This document shows, piece by piece, positions 49,372 to 61,795 of a stretch of 64,000 nucleotides of DNA. Every line of letters starts with the position of its first letter. The stretch's first letter is position 1. The position numbers and the translations under genes were made by a program. The notes below the pieces were generated by a model that saw only the letters and a program-made list of their open reading frames with translations, was not told where the DNA came from and did no database searches. Origin of the DNA: Neckera pumila (taxonomy: Eukaryota; Streptophyta; Bryopsida; Hypnales; Neckeraceae); the NCBI GenBank assembly GCA_963969595.1, contig OZ018411.1:10666501-10730500 (forward strand). The letters run 5' to 3'.

Positions 49372-49801
49372 AAGAATATATGAAAGATTTTGAAAAACTA
49401 TGACCTATGGGGAAATATAGTATTCATTTTAGTATCAAAGGAATAATGATCATTGACTATCATGTAGGAGTTGAAGTAAATACCGCCAAATCTGTGTGAA
49501 ATAGCTTTTACCATACCCTAATCAAGAAAACATCTAATACTGTCAAATAAGCAATTCAACATAGTTGGAGACCCCTTTTTTAGAAGAAAAACAGCAACAT
49601 ATAAAGCCTATTTAACTTAGGAAAGTTGCTCAAATCAGGTATCACTTGTTGATTGCCAACTAAGTGAGAAATAAAAATTATGAACTTAACCAAAAAAATT
49701 TAAGTATGGAGACAATTCAAGCGCGATTTTTAGGGACACTTTCAATAGAAGTGTAATTATTAGGAATGGAAATATGGATGGTCTTGGGTTTTTTCACCTT
49801 G

Positions 49802-51049
49802 TTGACCCCTATATCATCAAGTGCATTAGAGAAAAAATCAGCCCTCCGAAGGGCTGCTCCACGGACCCCTTAAGTACCTTGAAATTTTGTTTAAAAATGG
49901 GTCTGAAAAATTAGTTTTTCCTCTATTTCCATGTAGCTGAAACTGCCATGATAGTGGCACAGGAACCCAGATTTGATATAAAAAAATTATTAAAAAAAAA
50001 CCCCTACAAAATCAGACTATTCCGGCAAGCAGTCATACACTCTGACTGCTCACCGGGGTACTTTTCCAAATTGATAGGCCAAGCTTGAAGTAGCTTGGCA
50101 TGTCAACTTGGAGCAGCCCTCTAGAGGGCTGATTTTTGCTCTAATGGTCTCCTCAAGGGACATTGCAAGGTTTGGAGAGGTTCCTATAATCTCAATATTT
50201 GCCTTGATTTTCTAATAAAAAAATTTGAAAATAGGAAAACACACTCACTTTCTAGAAGTATAATTTTTATTCCAATTGGTGACTGGGAGCAAAACTTATA
50301 CTACACTAAGCTCAAGAAGCAATTTGTTGGCAAAGTAGAAAAAATCACAAAAACTCATAAATAAAATTTTAGAAATTTTATTTCTCATAGAAAATGTTTT
50401 TGTCTACATGGAAAGATTGGATTCATTCTATTTGAACTAGAGATGAGAAGTTATAGAAAGTCTTTTGTTTTCATGCAATTTGAGCATTTTCTTCAAAAAA
50501 TAAATTATTGGATTCCTTTTTGAACTCAATTTTCACAATTTTTCAAATAAAAGTTCCACATGGCTTAGTTTTCTTACTAGAACAATCTCATTGCTGCGAT
50601 TAAAGTGTTTCAATTCCATCTTAGAACTATTAAAGATTCAGTTTTTATCTCTATCTCATACCTACTTCTATATAACCATTTTTTAAGATGAAAATTAAGT
50701 GCATTTTTTTTAAAGTCCAAATTCTCAACTCAATTCTTCAACATAAAATGTTTTATATCAAAACCTATAATGCAAAAAATTTAAATTTAAATGTTTCAAA
50801 GTCAAAAAATTTAGTAATGGAAGGTAGAACCCCACTCTTGTTTTTCGCACTTTAAACTGAGATATCTTGCAATCTATTCAACCAAAGTTCTTGAAATTTC
50901 TTCTGCACATTCTTGTATTAGTCTATTGCAAGATCTTGTAGTTAAATGTAAAAACAAATAAATCTAAGTTTTGAACCTTATATAAAATAGAAATAGTAGC
51001 TTTATGTATTTTTTGACCCTAAAAAGGCCTTGGTCCTTCAGGAGCTTAA
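49802..51049 (-). mobile_element. TTAA-type element (family A) interrupted by a younger insertion
   Basis: It begins TTGACCCCTATATCA and ends TCCTTCAGGAGCTTAA. Removing the 323-base insertion at 49824-50146 leaves about 925 bases, the normal family length, and the interior then follows the 48441 copy. Confidence 0.75.
49824..50146. mobile_element. MITE-like element nested in a TTAA-type element
   Basis: The terminal inverted repeats are about 38 bases: CATTAGAGAAAAAATCAGCC at the left and the complement of GGCTGATTTTTGCTCTAATG at the right, continuing through GGGCTGCTCCA. Both ends carry an additional small palindrome (CCCTCCGAAGGG and CCCTCTAGAGGG). The host copy is otherwise contiguous across it. 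The target duplication is uncertain. Confidence 0.75.
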
Positions 51050-51116
51050 ACTTACTAATTGCTTTTGGCAAGTATAGGTCCCAAAGATGACTTAACTTAT
51101 CAATCTTCAACAATTA

Positions 51117-51510
51117 AGGTAGAACAATCCATTGTGGTCAAAACTAGGGATTTGCCCTCATGCCATTGCTATATTTTTTTATTTTTTTCCCATATAAAGA
51201 GAAGTGTGAGAAATGGTGAGAGCAATTGAAATTATATTGTTTTGACAAAGTGTGAATTTGTTATAAATTTTTGAAGTGTAATGCCAAAAGGTGTCTCAAG
51301 TCTATTCCAAAACCAACCAAAATTGTATCCATAATGCTCATCTTATTTTCTAAAGTAGTCACAATATTCTTTAACATAGCCACAACATGAAGGCAAAAAA
51401 AACTACTTCTTGCAATGAATTTACACTCAAAAGTTGGATGTTCCTACTGTAGTCACTAATTACTCCATTACCATCACCTAAGACATGGATTGTGGCCCAA
51501 AGCTCATTTA
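51117..51510. mobile_element. Worn copy of the AGGTAAAGTAG element (family E)
   Basis: The left side AGGTAGAACAATCCATTGTGG matches the start of the 63393 element, and the interior is collinear for about 350 bases. The right end has decayed near ATTGTGGCCC at about 51490-51510. Confidence 0.55.
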
Positions 51511-51670
51511 CTTGCAAAAAGAACCTCTATAATGTGTAGTGGCATTTAAAAAAGAATGGGGCTTGCAAGATCTAAACCAACAATACCAGCAATGCAAAAA
51601 AAAAAATATTTTTTTATTTGGTCCATATCTAGCGACCTTCTTGAGGCCCCATTCTTTTTTCTAATAGAAG

Positions 51671-51921
51671 CATTAGATGACATTTAAGGCCTTTGGAAGA
51701 CTGCGAGTTATCATGCGTTCCTAGACTGCGGGAATATAGGATAACTGCCAGCTGATGTGGCCGAGACCATGCCACATCATTTTTGAAAAAAAAAAAAAAT
51801 TGCTTAAAATGATATTTGGGAAAAAAAATTCTGACAGCTCATACAATCTATTCACAAAATCGGGCCAGATTTGAGGATAGGCCTGAAACGGCCCTCCAAT
51901 GCCCTCCAATGTCATCTAATG
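51671..51921. mobile_element. MITE-like element with CATTAGATG termini (family D), copy 2
   Basis: The left end CATTAGATGACATTTAAGG and the right end CCAATGTCATCTAATG are inverted. The interior shares GGATAGGCCTGAAACGGCCC and an A-rich tract with the 10238 copy. It is 251 bases long and non-coding. Confidence 0.7.
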
Positions 51922-52547
51922 TCTCTGATCGAGGGCGTTCCGCTCTATGATGGCTTTTTTTCGAGGGCATGGATAAAGCCCAAACCCAAAAGGTAAGGCC
52001 AAAACATAGTGGGACATCCAAGATTGTAGGCTTTCCATTGCATAAAGCAATAGAGGGAGCCTATTGAAATTTATCTTTCAAATAAAAAAGTATTTTTTTT
52101 GCTTGACGAATAATCATGCCGAGCACTATTATCATTACAATCAGGGCTTTTTTTTTTGGCGATGTTTCGCCAAATTCGAGGATCTGTCAGAGCATTTCAA
52201 CCACTCTGCCTTGCTTCTTCCCCATATTGACCTTTGCTAGGAGGGCACGTAGGGATTCCACTGTTGCTCTACAATGCAAAAAAAAAAAACTGATTACAAT
52301 AGATATCACACCTATGCTTCTTGGATATTGTGCCCTGGTCCCATATGTAGTGACTACATAAAAATTGTGCGTTATGTGATATAATCCAATTTATTGCCAA
52401 AAAATAGCACACGCTCCAATGCTCAACAGGGTCATTCCCTCCGTGAGAATGATGGGTCTATGATGGGTCTTTGATCGTAATGGGGTGTTCTACCTTATAT
52501 AAACCACTCTTGGGTCCCATCCCGTTCAATCGGCAAGAAGTTTCTGT

Positions 52548-52595
52548 GCCGTAATCCCCGATTACGCGGGCAAAACTGCATAATCGGGGATTACG
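52548..52595. repeat. Perfect 16-bp inverted repeat
   Basis: CCGTAATCCCCGATTA at 52548-52563 is the exact complement of TAATCGGGGATTACGG at 52580-52595, with a 16-base loop. Confidence 0.9.
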
Positions 52596-52657
52596 GATTT
52601 TTCATCCGGCTCATCGTTTCATCCAATTTTATCTCCTCTTTCAGTCATGGTTTACGT

Positions 52658-52772
52658 CGGGCAATACCCTTATCGTCGTGCATTGCGCCAAATAATCGGC
52701 CCTCCTCGTCGGGCTCTGCCCTCCTCGTCGGCTGATTATTTGGGGCAATGCCCTCCTCTGCGGGCATTGCCC
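52658..52772. repeat. Imperfect palindrome with CCCTCCTCGTCGG repeats
   Basis: GGGCAATACCC and GGGCATTGCCC bound the segment. Inside, ATTGCGCCAAATAATCGG pairs with CTGATTATTTGGGGCAAT. CCCTCCTCGTCGG occurs twice in the middle. It is GC-rich against an AT-rich background. Confidence 0.7.
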
Positions 52773-54478
52773 TATACCACATGTGTTTTTATAACTTGTG
52801 CTAACATCATAGTGATGAGAATCTGACGAGATAATTTCAAGCAAGCTGATATGGGTGTGAATTCCAATGCAAATTTCAAAGCCTTCGACGTCTTACACAG
52901 CTACAAGCTGATCTCTCCTAATCTAAAACTTCATAGACAGTTGGGTACAAGCAAGCTTCTTTCAATGTTTTGAGGGAGCACGTGCATACTGTAGGTATCT
53001 TTGACCTCGTGGTAACTGACATTCAACTGTGGCAAGAAGAACGGGCTCTGGCTTTGGTTTCAATCCGTCAGGGCAGGGTTTTGTGTCGTTTTTTTATGAA
53101 GTGCCAATTTGGCAATGTGGCAACATTAAATGTTATAGTGGTGTTCCATATTTCAACATTCATCCACATACTAGATAGAAAATATCACTTTAGCACTTAT
53201 CACATATTCATAATTATGCTTTCATCCACAATTTGGCATTTTCTTCCAAGATTTCTTTTATAACATGAAGTTTTTTAGTGATTTGCTGCCCTTTTAGTAC
53301 TATTTTGTTCTAAGGATGTGGTGTTGGGCCCATTACTTTGGTGCAAATGGCCATAAAAAAACTCGTTGAATCAGGCTTTTTTGTCATTTCTTTTTGGCAC
53401 TGCAAAAAGTGATCTTCATTGGAATGATGAAGCTATTTGCATTGACGGAAATGGATGAAATTTACAATGTATGAATGAAAGTTTATTTATTCACTCAAAA
53501 GAGTGTACATTCATCCAAAAGAGAGTAATAACGTCCCAAGATTTTGTAGCATTTTGCAATTTCATTCACTTAAAAAGGAAGAATATCTCACAAAATATTC
53601 CATACAATAAATTTTGCATCGCTTTTTAGCAAAAATGTGCTAAAAAAAAAACTGGCTTCAATCAAGGGCCACATCACACAAAGGGGTGGCACTATATGCA
53701 CCATTGGATTGAATTTTCAATTAACAACTAACTGAATCTTTCATTTGAATGTCATGTTAAAATCTAATCCATATCTCACTTAACCATGGCACCATTCAAG
53801 TAGAATATATGACCATTTGGAATCTATTCAAACATGTAGGAGGCAAAATAATGATCCAAATTAAAAGTGTTTTGTATCATGGGATCTTCTTTAGCCTCAA
53901 AATAAGCTTTGTGCCTCGTGTATACCTCAATAACTTCAATTCTTATATCTTTTATGTCAAATGCACAAAAAATATAATGTTGCATCCAAAATTAGGCTTC
54001 CTACGTCCTTATTCTAATAAGGTCATTGAGGTTGAAAGTATCCAATGATAACTTAAGGACCAAGAAAATAGTCGAGATTTCTAAAATTATTATGAAAGTT
54101 TATTATAAAATATAACTTACAATAATAGTTTAATGTTGTCTCTCAAACAGTAGTTGTAAAATATGATCCATAGATCATATTTATATGGTTAGATTAGCTA
54201 CTTACAGTAACTAATATTAATATTTTTCAATTAATATTTTTCAATTAAATATGAAGCCAAGAATTGAAAAATCCTTCTAAATAAATTGTAGATTGAATAT
54301 TTGTGATTTTCACCAGAATTTATTCCTTTAGATTCAAATATTAAATTTTAATCATAGTGATTTTTAGAGATTTTCATTTTTCATTTTTGTTCTAGAATGA
54401 AAAAAATGCAATTTTGAGTGCTTGGGATGCGTTTGTGAACTACCATTGCTCAATATTTGAACTTTGATATGTGAGGCA

Positions 54479-55024
54479 TTAACTACTAAAGGTCCACACA
54501 TCCACAAAGTAGATGTGCCTTGGTCTAATCATTAAATTTGATTGTGATTTTCAAAACATTCATATTTGATTTTGATTTAAACTTAGAAATTAAAGCTTTA
54601 GAAATTATCTTTCAATCCCATTTGCCACAAACCAATTCATCATTTATCAGTTTGGATAGCTCTTATTTACCTTTGTTGGACTTTTTAGAGGTCAATCCTT
54701 CTTTCAATGATAACTATATCCACTTAGTATTGTAGGGGATTTGTATAGTATTTATGTGGCTATTTAAAATCTTCAAATGACTCTTCTAAACTATGTTTGT
54801 CTCAAATACTTCACTGTGACCTTGTAATCTATAAGTATGTACATACATCAAAATTTTTATTATGAAGGCTATTTTTGACATTATTACAATAGACATGTCT
54901 CCTTTTTTTCTATTTCTATTTTTCATCCATTTTCTTATATCCTATGGTAGTTAAAATTGAAGTTTGAGGCATTTCAATATGCCCCTATTGTAATTCAAAA
55001 ATTTATACTCGGCTTTAGGGTTGA
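54479..55024. mobile_element. TTAA-type non-autonomous element (family C), short copy
   Basis: It starts TTAACTACTAAAGGTCC and ends CTTTAGGGTTGA, a decayed inverted terminus. The 5' part follows the 61796 copy (GATGTGCCTTGGTC / TATGTACCTTGGTC). It is about 545 bases long. Confidence 0.55.
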
Positions 55025-55132
55025 TCAATAAATATGTACACTCTAACTACTATTGAATGCAACTCACACAAATAGCACATATACAAACATCATATATCAA
55101 GCAATTCATGTAAATAAATTATACAAAATTAA

Positions 55133-55199
<67 letters not shown>
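55133..55199 (+). repeat. Compound (AC)n(AT)n(AC)n microsatellite
   Basis: A run of about 15 CA units passes into about 13 AT units and then five AC units. Confidence 0.95.
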
Positions 55200-56805
55200 A
55201 TAGGAATAGAACCAATGGAAACTGAAAAACTCACAAGTAGTATTATACTGGCTAAGCTTGATTTATACATTTACAAATGTAGTACTTTAGGGTCCCAAAA
55301 TTTTATAAAATGTATTAGCAAGTAGACTAGTTTCAGAGTTTAGGATTTTGTATATAGTACAATGGTAGCTCCTACCTAAATCCCCTTGACTGTACACATA
55401 CATAATTCAAAATGAGACGTTCATTATTTTGTCTATTTGTAGATGGAAAATGGAAGTTCCTCATGCAAGTTCATCCCCTCTTTTTTAATCTAGTACCCCT
55501 TGTGTAGATTTACAAACTATATTGTATGGATCATTACAATGTACTACGTAGTAGTTGTAATACAATATGCTTCAAAGAATTGATGATATAGTACTTTGAG
55601 TATGAGATTCAATAAATTATATTTATGTTTAACAATTGTGAAATTGCTCAGTCAGCTATGAGTGCAATCATTGCAAGTCTTGGAGAAAAACTGCCTCAAC
55701 CTTGTATCAAACTCTAGCAATAAGAATTTGGTATACAAATCACAGTCTTGAAGCACAGCACTCGGGTTTTTTTTCTCCCATTCATTCAGCAACAAGTGAA
55801 TTGCAATAGTCAATTGAAAATAGCAACCTACCATCAATTCCATTCTCTTCAACATACAAGCTAGATTCATGCATCTCTTATCTAGACTTTAGATTCTAAA
55901 GCCCCAAACCCTGCAACAATGTCATGGCAAATCCAAAGAACTAAATATGCTTACACCAATTTCTTTATCTAGTCACCTACTTGTATTTAACGTCGTCATC
56001 TGCCATACTCAAAACAGGATTCACGTGACTGTTGAATGTCATATTTTTGAGCTCAAATTTTTCCCCATTTCAATGAATGTCAACAAATCTATATATGTGA
56101 AGCATGTCCTAGTTACTTTCAAAAACTTGGGCCAGAGTTCGTTTCCTCTCTCTGGGCTTTTGTCTCACCTTCAGTTGGAAATCTGAAGAGAAAGAAACGG
56201 AACTAAGAAGTCCGCACTAAGTTATTACACTATAAGAATACAGCAAGCCTTCGTGAAATTTGACAAAATTCCTCAGCGTCTCACTCTTGTTTGAATCTCA
56301 TACTTTACTGAAGAGAAGCATGATCTGGAAAATGATCACTGAAACGATGCTTGCAGAGGAACTTACCTATTGAGTAGACATAATTTCAATGCAGGAAGGT
56401 TTCATCAGTGTGGCAAGTACTGATTGTTGGAAAGATGATTCAAGTTAACACTTAAATGTGGAAGTTCTGATGAAGCGTCGTAACTATGTACACAATAGCA
56501 GTAAGTATGTACACAATTAAGAATGTACGCAACAGTAGAGAGCGGTAACAATCGAGTTCCAGTTTTTAGCCTATTTGAGTGCTTTGAGATCTCAAGGCAA
56601 AAAAAACGGCTCAAACTTATCAACATTGAGACTATGTCAGGTCATGGCAAAGCAAGCCAGGTCAGGAAGAACACCTAAATGTCACTACCTCCCTCGCCGC
56701 TGACGCGGCGAAGCTCAGGAGTTGCTCACATGAAGATCTTCTTCATAACCTCGCATGCTTTGTTGTTATTGAGCCCAAAATTTGAATTGATGCTCTTGTA
56801 TGTGA
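55200..56805. other. No gene seen
   Basis: There are only short open frames. The minus-strand frame 55652-55870 has no recognised domain. The part beyond 56660 becomes GC-richer toward the glycosyltransferase-like remnant. Confidence 0.4.
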
Positions 56806-56824
56806 TTAATCCATCAAGAAACGA

Positions 56825-57160
56825 GTCCAAATGTGTTGCTGTAGGCGTATTTCGCAGCTAATTGCTTGAGCTCCGCCGCTCGAGTGTGGAAGGCCACGCC
56901 ATCCGCCTGATCGATGCATGACTAGACGCACCACCCTCTGCCGGATCTCCTCTCTGCCCACAAAGCCCCTCCTCTCTTCCTGCAGCTCTGCCGCCACCTT
57001 CACTGTGTCAATCAGGTACCGTGTGCACACACCCTCCCATATAATCAATTTCGGTACATTGGCGCAATTCAGAGCACCAAACTTGGTGATATTCAGGAGT
57101 AGAAAGCTCACCCTAACTACAACTCGCAGATGCCAGTCCTGAAAAAGTGCCAATGTCATG
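56825..57160 (-). pseudogene. Remnant resembling the C-terminus of a plant UDP-glycosyltransferase
   Basis: On the minus strand, CTRYLIDTVKVAAELQEE followed by GFVGREEIRQRVVRLVM (about 57035-56925) has the spacing of family 1 glycosyltransferases between the sugar-donor box and the last helices. After a frame change near 56915 the sequence reads HTRAAELKQLAAKYA and stops near 56826, as expected for the C-terminal tail. The sugar-donor (PSPG) box itself is not found upstream. The short length, the frameshift and the missing box indicate a pseudogene fragment. Confidence 0.45.
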
Positions 57161-59200
57161 AATAGATGCCAATACTACGAACTCGGTGTTCAATTGCTTT
57201 GTCAAACCAGTACACCCACACCTCTTTAACATCACATTTTCTAACATTAGATCGTTACTCCTCTCTAAAAACCCTGGGAAACGGAATTACCCAGTTCCAA
57301 ACTCACTCTGCTATGTCCCAATTAGATCTATAAAAGAAGATGGATGACCCTGTTTATTGCCCTAAAGTAGACTTCTGTCCTACGACCGTGCGATTTTCTC
57401 TCTGTCGGTGTTCGGCAGTTCGAAGGAGCTTTCGCTTCTGTCTTGCAAAGCTCAAGCACTGGTATCTCCAATGACACCGATTCTCGTCGGGGGGTCTCAT
57501 TTGAGTCATTTCTTGCCATCGCCGCACAAGTCCGATGCGGGCTTTCTGGTACCTTCTCCGAATTTCAGCAATACGGTATGCAAATTCGAAAATTCTAATT
57601 CACCAACTTCTTTTTGATCTCTTTCTTGTACTGTAGATCTTGCGATCTTCTGCGATGAGCTTGAATGCTTCTCATTGCAAGACAACTGTGACTGCGATGA
57701 TTACAACCTACACAATTCAGCTCATCTGGTAACGTCAGATGACTTCGAGGATTTTGATTACTGCTGCGTGTTGTGAGGTCGTTCGTCGTCAGGGTTTAAG
57801 AAGTCGAATGTTTCGGCAAAATCTCAGTGAAGAATGTATTTCTTGCGAAATCTTACGGAAATAATGAATTACGTGGTCCAGGAAAGGCGTAGAGGAGATG
57901 AGAATCGATGGCTTCCGAAATCTCATCTGAATTGTGAGTTACGCGTTCCTGGCAAACCCTAGCGGAGCTGCGAATCTGTTGCTTCTGAAATCTTACATCA
58001 AGGAAGAATTATGTGGCTGTATCTGGTGGAGCGAGGATGCTATTTCATTTCAAATACTTTGGAGATGAGAGACGATTGCTTCCAGTTCTGTTGAAATCAC
58101 AGGGACTACTGTGACTTCAATTGTGGCCTGACGTTCTAGGTATGTTTTTTCTAATTCTAGGCTATTTTTGAAATCTTGACAAGCAATGGACTGGCTATCC
58201 TTGCCCTAATTTTCTTTTCTTTTCTTTTTCGGACATAAGTTCTTCAATTGTCGTTTTTATGAGTCACGATTTTAATATTTGAAGTGTTTGTTTTATTTCT
58301 TTGAAAAGTGACGGTGGATTAAAAAGCAAAGAAAAAGAAACATCAGTCAGGCTCCCAAATGCGGGTGGCCGTGACAGGGAGAGAATGAGGTCAAATTCCA
58401 CTTAGGGTGGTGGAAGTTTTCAGAACAAGAAACATCGTTTTTGCACCAGATGGATAGGAGCTCCTCACGAATCATCTGTTGAAATCACAGGGACTACTAT
58501 GTAAGATTTTGTTTTTATTTTTTAGATTGATTTGAGGTTTGTAGGATCCTCTTTCACGAAAGATTGCAATTGAGACACTTGCATGAGTTAGTGTTGCATT
58601 GCCTAGATTGATCGTGCGGACAACTTTCTTGTCAAATCAAAGCAGCAGGTTAAGTATAGTTACCTAGCTTAATTTGCCTGAAAAACATGAAGAGTTGAAA
58701 CATATGTCATTTGTTGTGCTGACCTGTTTAGGAGTTGTCCTTGCTGTAATTGTTTCATGTCTATGCACCCTTCTTGTGTTTGGATAACTTCAATTTGCAG
58801 ATTGAAATTCTTTTAGTGCTGGAACTTGGAAGTGCTAGGGCTGAATCTATTGTTTTATAGACCAAATCATGGGCTTTCACACTACGACTGAAGTAGGACA
58901 ATGACCTGTGAGTTGGCAGCTAGTGAAGGTCTCCTGCCGATCGTTACCACATTGAGCTTATCTGCACGACTACTAATACTGGTATTTTTAATTCTCTTGT
59001 TACGAGAATGCTGATCCTGATTTCATCAATCAGTTGGTATTGACTGTGTTCCTTGCCTACGATAAGATGGCGATGATAGAGTCTATGGTACAGCCTGTTT
59101 AGGATCTTGTACCATTTTTTGAACGTTGAGATGCTTACTTTTAGAGAGTGAGAGGCGTTTAATGAGCTTGTATGTTTTAGGCTATTCACTTCTATTTCTT
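57161..59200 (+). other. Weakly gene-like region with possible 5' exons and a tandem repeat
   Basis: The ATG at 57471 opens a 35-codon frame ending at a GT donor (57576) and could join 57637-57728 in phase. No homology is recognised and downstream exons are unclear. A unit of about 69 bases starting GAAATCTTAC or GAAATCTCAT occurs three times at about 57848, 57916 and 57986. TGTTGAAATCACAGGGACTACT occurs near 58082 and 58478. Confidence 0.3.
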
Positions 59201-59240
59201 TACATTATTTGCTACATTGAACTCTGTCAACCTTTTTCAG

Positions 59241-60763
59241 ATGGATTTTAATAAGAGGAGGGAGGCTGGAGAGGAAGGAGGGCAGGAGGAGGTTGAGTGC
59301 TCGGAAGAAGAGTTGCGACGAAAGAGAAGGAACCGGGAGCCACTCCGCAAGAGGAAGGGAGTTGGGAAGGAGGGAGATGGTGTGAAGGTGCGACCTGTAG
59401 CCGGGTGTTTCTAAGAGGTACCTCCACCGAGCTTGTGAGCTACTCCAAGTCCATGCCTTTCGACAAGGCGCTTGAGGAATTGTGCATTATACGCGATTGC
59501 AAAAAACGGTGTAATTTTCAAGCGAGGCTCCACTAGGTCCATGGCGGGTGAGGTCGTTCTCACTTTGGGGAATATGATTTCTTACCTTCCTCTTTAAGTG
59601 AGTAAACTATCATTCCCTTCTCGTTTATGTTTTGATCCTGCTCCAGTGAAACTTTTGATTCTCCCATGTGGGTGGCAATACGAGAAATGCTTGCTACGTG
59701 GTTGGACACCTTTTAATGTGAATTTCCACATATGTACCTGATAGCATCATGCTTTGGATGATTGATATTGTTACGAAGCTTAATGTGGTTTACTATTTTG
59801 CAACAACTATATCAAGAGGTATTGTGGCAATGCTACAAATGAGAAAAGATTTTGCTCACGCTTGTGTGACTCACTGTATTTGGGTGTTCAAATTTTGACG
59901 AAGAGTCTTAGTTTCTTTAGACAATGCTTTCTTCAAGCGCGCCTTTCGCTTTCAAGATACTCATGAAGAATCGATGTATTTTGTTCTCAATAGGGATGGG
60001 TATGATAGAGAATGACTAATGCGATTGTTTTCTTGTGTGGCAGCGTTTTGTGACAACGATCGTAGGTTATTTTGCGACAGCTCCTTCACTCCTGCGTCGA
60101 TCGTGCGCCTTTCGGGAACGGTTGTGCAGCTTTTATCACCAGAGGGCGTTGTTGTTGGCACGGGAGCTATAGAGAGTGGCGTTAAAACTGGTATGGAGTT
60201 GAGGGGGATAAAATTATGTCCGTTTGAAGCAGCTGTCCGAGTGATCAGCGTCGTGGATGGCACCTTCTGGATTGGTGAGGTTGACAATGCACACCTTGGG
60301 AGTTGTTTAGGCGTGGTCTTACGCTGGAGAAAGTCGCTGCTGAGGAAAATAGAGAGTGCTCAACGTTTGGGAAACCCCGGCGGTTAATACAAAGTTAGCC
60401 GATGAAAATGAGGAAAAAAAGGGTTGGATTTTTAAAACACAGTAAAACACGGCGAAAAATTATAGAAAATTTCTATTCATAGTAAAAATAGTAAAAATAA
60501 CCGGACTGGATATGTGAAAAAACGGTTGAATATGAGAATTAAAGGAAAGTAATTTGGTAGAGCTCAACCCTGAGAAGAGGCCAATGGTGGAAATTGAGGA
60601 GGGGGGACCGTTCCGGAGATTCCTGGAAGTGAAGGACTCCCAAGATACAAAGGAAGTCCTTTATTGCCGAAGAACAAACCAAGACACACTCAAGAAACTG
60701 AAAAAAAAACAGATCAATCTTGAGGATCTCACTCACGACGAGTCAAGCAAGGTCGACAGTTGA
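59241..60763 (+). pseudogene. Exon-like blocks, possibly a transposon-derived gene with a DUF8039-like segment
   Basis: Block 1 starts with ATG at 59241 right after an acceptor-like TTTTTCAG and encodes a very basic/acidic stretch (EEELRRKRRNREPLRKRKG). Block 2 (59417-59536) and block 3 (60042-60387, after an acceptor-like GTGGCAG) follow. Block 3 has VQLLSPEGVVVGTG, LRGIKLCPFEAAVRVISV and LGSCLGVVLRW. This pattern resembles the plant DUF8039 module found in transposon-associated proteins, but only by eye. Block 4 (60554-60763) is Lys/Glu-rich. I cannot join the blocks into one open gene. Confidence 0.3.
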
Positions 60764-61795
60764 AGGATCATTGGGTCATGCTCTTGAGAAGGATTCGAGG
60801 AAAGCTTTCAAGCTTGTTTTCAGCTCCACCCAAGCAAGGTAGGACATCACCAAAATTGTTGTTTTAACTTTTTGATATAAGACTTTGTACGTGATACCTT
60901 AAGAAGTTCATGTAAATATACTGTTCATATATGGTGTTGAGTGACCCAAGATTGCAGGGCTATCTCCTCAATCCATTGCTTTGTGGAGATTGGCGAAGAA
61001 TCTGGTTCGTAAAATGTATGATTTTAGAACTGATGCACCCCTTCCCCCCTCTACTAAGATTGCATGAATAGTGTTGCTGAGATTTTATTTTGCAATTTTG
61101 AGGATTACAAGACTTCGTTACATAGCATTGAGCTCTATTTCTGTCACAGCCGGCAGAGCAATTTGGCTCATTATCAGTACCGAGATCAGTACTATGCATT
61201 ATGATTTGGTACGAGTGTTTCAGGAATTATAATTCAATAGTTTGGTGATGGTTTGCAGGAGTGGACAATGGGGGGCCGATTGCATGAAACCCTCGTGTCT
61301 AGTTGCCCAGAGTTTAATAAAGATGGTGAAGCTTGTAGAGAAAATTGGACATTGATTTATAAAGACATAGCTTCACCTAAAACAGCTACCTTTTGAACTT
61401 GTTCCTAATCAAGTTTGAGCCAATCAAGTGTGAGAAAACCGAATTTTTTCCAATCAACAATAGAGCAAGCTATTGTCTGTTTTATGACACCCTACTATGC
61501 CATTAGAGGGGGCCTCTTTGTTTATGGTATTTCTACCTTAAGCAATATCTTTGAGTTGATCAATATCTCAACAAAGAGGAGATTTAGAAAGATTAGCATA
61601 GAATACACCATGGTTATATGTCCAACTATACATCAATTAATGGTCAAATGTCATTTTGATTGACCTCAGACGGTCTTGTTTTACTCGTGGTGAATGTGCC
61701 TAATTACACCTATTTGTTCTATTAGGGTGAATGTGCCTAACTACGCCTATTTGTACCTTTTTAGTTGGTAACCCTATAAAAGGTACTTGAGGGTG
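60764..61795. other. No gene seen
   Basis: There are short open frames only. The 82-codon frame 61415-61663 lacks recognisable sequence. GTGAATGTGCCTAA occurs twice, near 61690 and 61726. Confidence 0.4.

Larger units (their letters stand above)
51922..54478. other. No gene seen; palindromic segments near 52.6-52.8 kb
   Basis: Apart from the two inverted repeats listed separately, the interval is AT-rich with short frames only. A piece at 52850-53100 is less AT-rich and has a 97-codon open frame (52970-53263) with no recognised domain. Confidence 0.4.

Noticed and set aside
55053..55325. 90-codon frame through the AC/AT repeat
   Set aside because: It is largely a translated microsatellite (His-Thr and Ile-Tyr runs).
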